DNA of 18,266 nt from Chloroflexi bacterium UBA6622 (GTDB lineage: Bacteria; Chloroflexota; UBA11872). Location of the stretch: assembly GCA_002433065.1 (NCBI GenBank), contig DJHK01000037.1:1-18266 (forward strand), written 5' to 3'. The notes beneath the pieces are model-generated. The model saw nothing but the letters and a program-made list of their open reading frames with translations. It had not been told where the DNA came from and searched no databases. This document shows, one piece after another, positions 14,431 through 18,266 of the stretch (positions are counted from its first letter, which is position 1; every line of letters starts with the position of its first letter). Position numbers and translations under genes: made by a program.

Positions 14431-15738
14431 CTAGACAGGACCACCAAGGGTGTGGACGGATGCTTCGCCAGAGGAAACCTCGGCCTCACGATTGCGGACC
14501 TCGGCGCGAGCCACTACATGGTGATGCACTTCGTCGGGGCCATCTGCAAGTCGAAGAGTTCTTTGTGCGTGCCACATGTCAGTAAGCGGGAACCACTGAG
14601 AAACACCGGCTGCGCCATGCATTTGGATCGCCTCGTTAATGATGTCACAGCACTTCTCGGGGACCATTGCCTTTACGGCGCTCACCCAAACACGGGCCTC
14701 AGCGTTGCCGAGAGTATCCATAGCCTGCGCTGCTCTCAGTACCATCAAACGCATAGCTTCTACCTCGATACGGGCCCGAGAAATCACTTCCATGTTCTTA
14801 CCGAGGTTGACAAGTTTTTTCCCGAAACCTTCCCGGGCAGTACCTCGATCAACCATCATCTCGATCGCTTTTTCTGCAGAGCCAATAGATCGCATGCAGT
14901 GGTGGATGCGGCCAGGGCCGAGACGAAGTTGGCTGATTTCGAAGCCGCGACCCTCGCCTAACAAGACGTTGTCACGGGGCACCCGTACGTCTTCGAGCTT
15001 GATGTGCATATGACCATGTGGTGCATCGTCGTTACCGAAAACGTGCATGGGGCCGACAATATTGACGCCTTCAGTGTCGAGAGGTACAAGAATCTGAGAC
15101 TGCTGTTTGTAAGTGTCGGCGTCTGGGTTCGTGCGAACCATCGTGATCATTATCTTGCACCGGGGATCCCCAGCCCCAGAGATATAGAACTTCTCGCCGT
15201 TGATGACCCATTCATCACCGTCCAGGACCGCTTCAGTTTCAATCTGCTTTGCGTCAGAACTCATAATTCTCGGTTCCGTCATGCAGTAGGCCGAACGGAT
15301 CTGGCCGTTAAGCAGCGGCTCAAGCCACTCAGCTTTTTGCTCTGTTGTGCCGGTTCGCTCTAACACCTCCATATTCCCAGTGTCTGGGGCTGAGCAGTTC
15401 AAACATTCAGAAGCAAGACGGTTCTTCCCGAGTTCATTCGCGATATAGGCATAGTCAAGGTTGGTTAACCCTTCGCCTGTTTCGGCATCAGGAAGAAAGA
15501 AGTTCCACAATCCTTGGGCGCGAGCTTTTTCTTTAGCTCCATCAAGAAGTTCCAGTTGTCCTTCGCCATAGCCCCATCGTTCGGCGCGATTTTCTCCGAG
15601 GCGGTGATACTCCTCGGTAATTGGATCGACTTCCTCCCGAATAAAGATTTTCACAGCCTCGTACAACGGACGAACCTTCTCTGACATTCTCAGATCTAAG
15701 TCGTCCATGCTTGCTGACTTCAGTGCGCCACCAACCAC
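14431..15738 (-). CDS. Acyl-CoA dehydrogenase, ACAD10/11-like
   Basis: A 435-residue FAD-dependent acyl-CoA dehydrogenase. The N-terminal helical part is followed by YCMTEPRIMSSDAKQIET (151-168), the FAD/substrate motif of the family. The C-terminal part has MHGAAGVSQWFPL (373-385) and RTLRLADGPDEVHHHV (393-408). The RTLRLADGPDEVH segment is typical of the ACAD10/ACAD11 group. There Asp399 falls where ordinary acyl-CoA dehydrogenases have the catalytic Glu in YEGT. Members oxidise acyl-CoAs with unusual substituents, such as branched or 4-hydroxy (phosphorylated) chains. GTG 15738 is taken as the start because AAAGGGG lies 7 bases upstream; ATG at 15708 or 15687 would be a shorter option. It probably oxidises the CoA thioester made by the neighbouring synthetase, which is inference from position. 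Confidence 0.93.
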   Translation of the reverse strand: MVGGALKSASMDDLDLRMSEKVRPLYEAVKIFIREEVDPITEEYHRLGENRAERWGYGEGQLELLDGAKEKARAQGLWNFFLPDAETGEGLTNLDYAYIANELGKNRLASECLNCSAPDTGNMEVLERTGTTEQKAEWLEPLLNGQIRSAYCMTEPRIMSSDAKQIETEAVLDGDEWVINGEKFYISGAGDPRCKIMITMVRTNPDADTYKQQSQILVPLDTEGVNIVGPMHVFGNDDAPHGHMHIKLEDVRVPRDNVLLGEGRGFEISQLRLGPGRIHHCMRSIGSAEKAIEMMVDRGTAREGFGKKLVNLGKNMEVISRARIEVEAMRLMVLRAAQAMDTLGNAEARVWVSAVKAMVPEKCCDIINEAIQMHGAAGVSQWFPLTDMWHAQRTLRLADGPDEVHHHVVARAEVRNREAEVSSGEASVHTLGGPV

Positions 15739-15744
15739 GGGGTG

Positions 15745-15751
15745 CCCCTTT
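15745..15751 (-). promoter_or_regulatory. Ribosome binding site AAAGGGG of the ACAD10/11-like gene
   Basis: Read on the minus strand, AAAGGGG lies 6-7 bases before GTG 15738 and supports that start. It overlaps GGGGCACCCC (15739-15748), which could fold with the start codon region, so translation may be partly occluded. Confidence 0.55.
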
Positions 15752-15766
15752 CGTATGTTGCGTTAG

Positions 15767-15777
15767 AACTGACAGTT
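15767..15777. promoter_or_regulatory. Short palindrome AACTG-A-CAGTT upstream of the acyl-CoA dehydrogenase
   Basis: An exact 11-base palindrome lies 29 bases before the acyl-CoA dehydrogenase start, where a promoter or repressor site would be expected. It is short and could be chance. Confidence 0.25.
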
Positions 15778-15831
15778 TGCTGCTGCCACATCATTTCGTC
15801 TGAACCTTAGCTACCTTCCGGCCGATAAGCA

Positions 15832-15846
15832 TTTTCGATTCGAAAA
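15832..15846. promoter_or_regulatory. 15-base perfect palindrome TTTTCGA-T-TCGAAAA in the 222-base divergent region
   Basis: TTTTCGA (15832-15838) and TCGAAAA (15840-15846) are exact reverse complements around one base. The site lies near the middle of the 222-base gap between the leftward acyl-CoA dehydrogenase and the rightward DUF3499 gene. It may be a regulator site for the catabolic gene, or mark the boundary between the catabolic and core regions. No gene or RNA is seen in the rest of the gap. Confidence 0.35.
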
Positions 15847-15960
15847 GATGATGTCAATGTTGCGGTCGTAACCAAAGTTTTACCGCGATTAGCTAATTTC
15901 GCGAATTCCAGGGTTTGGTATCCACTACGGCAGTAAAGACTGAGACTACGTTCCATAGCT

Positions 15961-16389
15961 GTGGTGTCCTGTTCCCGCGGAACCTGTGGAGCCCCAGCTG
16001 TAGCTGGGCTTTCCTACAACAACTCATCCTTATCGGTATGGGTAACTGACCTCCATGCTGATGCCGGCCAGACGATGTCGCTTTGTCAGCACCATGTTCA
16101 AAATCTTCGGGTGCCCCAAGACTGGACGGTATTTGACGAAAGGGATGGGACACCACGGCTGTGGACCGTCACCCCTGGCGAAGTCGTTCCTAAAGCCCGT
16201 AAACGCAATCGTGTTCGTCGTCAACGCGCAAAGAGCGGCCGGATTCTGGAGGTTGAAGAACTACAGCTTTTTGAATTCGATGATCTGACCCACGAAGACA
16301 TTGCACCGGTTGCTTCACTTGATGACGCCAGAAACTCAGCACGACCTGAACTTGGAGACAAGACACCCGCGGTGACCCTATTGGGGTAG
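15961..16389 (+). CDS. DUF3499-type actinobacterial protein with N-terminal zinc-binding cysteines
   Basis: This 142-residue protein has the DUF3499 N-terminal pattern CSRGTCGAPAVAGLSY with Cys4 and Cys9, followed by MSLCQHH (Cys42, His45), a likely zinc site, and VPQDWTV. A strongly basic stretch KARKRNRVRRQRAK is at about 78-91, and an acidic tail follows. The family is restricted to actinobacteria and its function is unknown; a zinc-bound small protein with a basic middle could bind nucleic acid. GTG 15961 is the longest plausible start, and GTG 15964 directly after it is equally possible; an in-frame stop lies 27 bases upstream. It is convergent with the small hypothetical gene that follows. 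Confidence 0.75.
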   Translation: MVSCSRGTCGAPAVAGLSYNNSSLSVWVTDLHADAGQTMSLCQHHVQNLRVPQDWTVFDERDGTPRLWTVTPGEVVPKARKRNRVRRQRAKSGRILEVEELQLFEFDDLTHEDIAPVASLDDARNSARPELGDKTPAVTLLG

Positions 16390-16410
16390 GTCGACGGCCG
16401 ACGTCCCACC

Positions 16411-16683
16411 TCAAAGACGATTGCTCGACTTCAGGTCTGTAATCACCACCCGACCATCAGGAGCTAGTGCAGCTCTGAACCGGATTTCGCCGTCGGCGCT
16501 CAGGGCAAGATCGTTCCCGTCATTTGTAATTTCCAACTCGACTCCGGTCTCTTTTTCCAACGTCGGGCGAACATGAGTGAGTACGTCGCGGATGTGTTGT
16601 CGACGTTCGGCTTCGACTAGGTCATAGTCAAATTCGACAAAGTCACCGGGTTCGGTACCTGAAGGCCTCATGGGCTGTCCCAC
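16411..16683 (-). CDS. Small hypothetical protein
   Basis: A 90-residue soluble, acidic protein that I do not recognise. It has an N-terminal charged helix (DYDLVEAERRQHIRDVL), then a two-strand pattern (VELEITNDGNDLALSADG) and a C-terminal strand pair (EIRFRAALAPDGRVVITDL). The layout suggests a compact alpha+beta domain with the RFRA and VVITDL strands paired. The start is GTG 16683 or ATG 16671; the ATG has GGGA seven bases upstream. It ends 21 bases from the convergent DUF3499 stop. It has codon use like its neighbours and little competing signal on the other strand, so it is probably real. Confidence 0.55.
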   Translation of the reverse strand: MGQPMRPSGTEPGDFVEFDYDLVEAERRQHIRDVLTHVRPTLEKETGVELEITNDGNDLALSADGEIRFRAALAPDGRVVITDLKSSNRL

Positions 16684-16828
16684 AATTCGAAACCTAATCC
16701 GCGTAGCCAGTTACTCTCATGCCGGGCACGACAACCGGTGTAACCGTCGATCTGGTTGAACGTCGTGTGAGGCAAGGGGACCCTTTCTTGAAACCGGCGC
16801 GATCCGGCTGAGTTGTGATTCCTCGTAC

Positions 16829-17149
16829 ATGTCGTACACCCAACGATACGCAGTGGCACGAATCGGAGTGAGCGCTACGGTAGAACTCGTGGATTTAGTT
16901 GTTCCTCTCATCGGTTCGCTGCTGTTCATATACGTCGTGTACAGGATCGGCTTGAAACTTATGCTCGGGTTCTCCCGTCCAGTGCCGGCTCCGCCGCCGG
17001 CGGGTGAACTAAGAAAGGTTCGTTTGACCTATTTGTGCACGTTATGCGGTACGGAAGTTCGGATGACTCGATCACCCAACAGTGAACCTCAGGCCCCAAA
17101 GTGCTGCATGGAGGAGATGGAGCTAATCCGCGACCACGACAACGATTAA
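16829..17149 (+). CDS. Small membrane protein with C-terminal zinc ribbon
   Basis: A protein of up to 106 residues with one membrane segment (LVVPLIGSLLFIYVVYRIGL, about 23-42), a proline-rich linker (PVPAPPPAGE) and a C-terminal zinc ribbon made by Cys70, Cys73, Cys92 and Cys93 (YLCTLCG ... KCCMEEME). The layout predicts a membrane anchor with a cytoplasmic rubredoxin-like knuckle. The start is uncertain: ATG 16829 lacks a ribosome site, and GTG codons at 16853, 16868 and 16889 are alternatives that keep the membrane segment. It sits next to crgA and the kinase tail, which hints at envelope or division functions, but no function is known to me. Confidence 0.65.
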   Translation: MSYTQRYAVARIGVSATVELVDLVVPLIGSLLFIYVVYRIGLKLMLGFSRPVPAPPPAGELRKVRLTYLCTLCGTEVRMTRSPNSEPQAPKCCMEEMELIRDHDND

Positions 17150-17160
17150 GCAGACGCAGT

Positions 17161-17198
17161 GGTTCCACAAGTTATCCACATGCTGGGGAGAAACCACA
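17161..17198. promoter_or_regulatory. DnaA-box-like cluster
   Basis: TTATCCACA at 17172-17180 is a perfect DnaA box (consensus TTATNCACA). GGTTCCACA at 17161-17169 matches at seven of nine positions and lies exactly 11 bases, about one helical turn, upstream. A third CCACA falls at 17194-17198, followed by the AT-rich stretch GTAATTTAAC. All are in the 81-base convergent gap between the zinc-ribbon gene and crgA. One perfect box can occur by chance, but the phased pair next to crgA, which lies near oriC in mycobacteria, is suggestive. Confidence 0.4.
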
Positions 17199-17230
17199 TA
17201 GCTGTAATTTAACGGTTTGGTTCGGCTGAG

Positions 17231-17494
17231 TTATCGCCATTTCGTGGCAGTCAAGATCCCGATGAGAACGAAGCCGAGACCGCCGAGAATCCAAGAACTA
17301 GATGGGCTGCCAGGTAGCCAACTCATGTAGTTCGAAAAGATGACTGCAACACCAACCAATAAAAAGGCCAGAATCAACCAACCGAACCATGCTGGACTTG
17401 GAGGGAGATCGCCCGAGAGCGTCTCTTCAGAAACAACTCCTTCGGGACGTGTGCCCTTGGGAGTTAAACGGCTTGTCTTCTTCGGCCTGGCCAT
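17231..17494 (-). CDS. crgA: Cell division protein CrgA
   Basis: This 87-residue protein matches CrgA, the actinobacterial septum protein that binds FtsZ, FtsQ, FtsI and CwsA and helps place peptidoglycan synthesis. The N-terminal basic cytoplasmic tail (MARPKKTSRLTPK) is followed by two membrane segments: WFGWLILAFLLVGVAVIF and ILGGLGFVLIGILTATKWR. The second ends in the family's typical TxxWR. Its place beside a PASTA kinase gene on the same strand is the same as in mycobacteria, where crgA lies just past pknB. The ATG at 17494 has no clear ribosome site, so a leaderless or weakly translated message is possible. Confidence 0.9.
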   Translation of the reverse strand: MARPKKTSRLTPKGTRPEGVVSEETLSGDLPPSPAWFGWLILAFLLVGVAVIFSNYMSWLPGSPSSSWILGGLGFVLIGILTATKWR

Positions 17495-17579
17495 GACGAA
17501 CGAGGATAGAGGGAGAAACTACGGCCACCACTGATCATGGAGATGATTTAACGCCAGATGCTTGTGGTACGAGGCAGGT

Positions 17580-18266
17580 TTATTCGTTCGGTTCTACCGT
17601 CACGAAACTGTTCCCGGGTTTGGAACCGGTGCCAGGACTTGCTTCGCCGACGCCAACAACGAGGATTACTTCGGAACCCAACAAAAGGTCTGTGCCCGGA
17701 GAAGGATCGATGCTCAACACCTGTCCAATCAACGGGTCTCCGACACCCAAGTTTTGTTCGACACGCTTGACTTCGTAACCGAGGTTCTTGAGAGCAATTT
17801 CGACCTGTGCAGCATCTGTGGTGCCAAGGATCTCAAGTGAAGGTACTTGGCCCGTTGCCGGACCGAGGGAAACCACTAAACGCACCACGCTCTCGCGTTC
17901 GGCAGAACGGCCGAAACCTGGTTCGGAACGAATCACAGTGTTAACCGGAAATGCCAAAGAATTTTCCATCACCACCTCTTCGAGCAACCCCTCACGGGCC
18001 AGAACGACACGAGCATCAGAAATGGATAGCCCCTCTACCGAAGGGACTTGGACCTCTCCTCGTCCTACCGAAACCGTCAACGTGATGACAGTTCCCTGAG
18101 GACGTTCCTCTGTGCTGGGAACGCTTTGATCAATGACGACATTCCGTGCGAAATCATCGCTTTGTTGTTCAATTCGCTCGACCGTAAATCCTGCAGCGAG
18201 AAGAATTTCCTCTGCTTCGAGAAAGTCCATTCGCTGTACTGCCGGGATTCGGACAACGGAGAGCCC
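17580..18266 (-). CDS. pknB: PknB-type serine/threonine kinase, C-terminal PASTA region (partial)
   Basis: The frame enters from the right edge with no start and ends at TAA 17582-17580, giving the last 229 residues of a larger protein. It holds three PASTA repeats of about 65-70 residues. The first runs from the edge to TLTVSVG. The second is VQVPSVEGLSISDARVVLAREGL to VVRLVVSLG, and the third is VPSLEILGTTDAAQVEIALKNLGY to EVILVVGVG. A short Gly/Ser/Pro tail follows. PASTA domains are the extracellular peptidoglycan/lipid II sensors of PknB-type kinases, which phosphorylate cell-wall and division proteins. The kinase and membrane segments lie outside the window, so a PASTA penicillin-binding protein is not excluded, but the crgA neighbour favours the kinase. 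Confidence 0.82.
   Translation of the reverse strand, partial: GLSVVRIPAVQRMDFLEAEEILLAAGFTVERIEQQSDDFARNVVIDQSVPSTEERPQGTVITLTVSVGRGEVQVPSVEGLSISDARVVLAREGLLEEVVMENSLAFPVNTVIRSEPGFGRSAERESVVRLVVSLGPATGQVPSLEILGTTDAAQVEIALKNLGYEVKRVEQNLGVGDPLIGQVLSIDPSPGTDLLLGSEVILVVGVGEASPGTGSKPGNSFVTVEPNE

Noticed and set aside
14416..14961. 181-codon plus-strand open frame opposite the ACAD10/11-like gene
   Set aside because: Fully antisense to a gene with clear motifs, no recognisable domain, and no ribosome site.
1..18266. CRISPR array, tRNA, rRNA, insertion sequence or prophage
   Set aside because: No spaced direct repeats, cloverleaf-like arms with a conserved T-loop, ribosomal RNA stretches or transposase/integrase frames were seen on reading both strands.

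Overview
The window looks like a chromosomal piece of an actinobacterium (Actinomycetota), plausibly an uncultured Acidimicrobiia-type lineage. The support is a CrgA-type cell-division protein, a DUF3499-type protein, a PASTA-repeat kinase tail next to crgA and an F420-dependent luciferase-like oxidoreductase; GC is near 50% by eye. The class-level placement is inference. Genes are dense on both strands, and no gap without a gene exceeds about 225 bases. No tRNA, rRNA, CRISPR array, transposase or integrase was seen.

Region 1 (1-3523) holds two divergent gene pairs. Leftward are a family III CoA-transferase and a nitroreductase that runs off the left edge. Rightward are an AttH/CrtC-like (DUF7064-type) protein and a second nitroreductase, a clear paralog of the first. 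Region 2 (3539-9592) holds a leftward AidB-type acyl-CoA dehydrogenase. Divergent from it is a five-gene rightward cluster: the FAD, 2Fe-2S and molybdopterin subunits of a xanthine-oxidase-family hydroxylase, joined by TAATG overlaps, then a MoaD/ThiS-like sulfur carrier ending in Gly-Gly and a DsrE-like small cysteine protein. A 21-base near-perfect palindrome lies just upstream of the cluster.

Region 3 (9698-15738) holds a leftward set: an F420-dependent oxidoreductase, a BadH-like short-chain dehydrogenase and an MFS transporter that lacks a standard start codon. Divergent from it is an acyl-CoA synthetase, which converges on an ACAD10/11-like acyl-CoA dehydrogenase. Regions 1-3 read as an accessory catabolic island: uptake, CoA activation or CoA transfer, oxidation, hydroxylation at an activated carbon, and beta-oxidation-type steps on an organic acid. 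The substrate cannot be read from the sequence; an alicyclic or (hetero)aromatic carboxylate is the best guess.

Region 4 (15961-18266) is housekeeping-like: DUF3499, a small hypothetical protein, a small membrane/zinc-ribbon protein, crgA, and the three-PASTA C-terminus of a PknB-type kinase running off the right edge. A perfect DnaA box lies beside crgA, which fits (but does not prove) a position near the replication origin.

The most noteworthy observations are the possible dedicated sulfur-relay pair attached to the molybdenum hydroxylase, the mirrored nitroreductase divergon, the palindromic operator candidate and the transporter with an apparent lost start.
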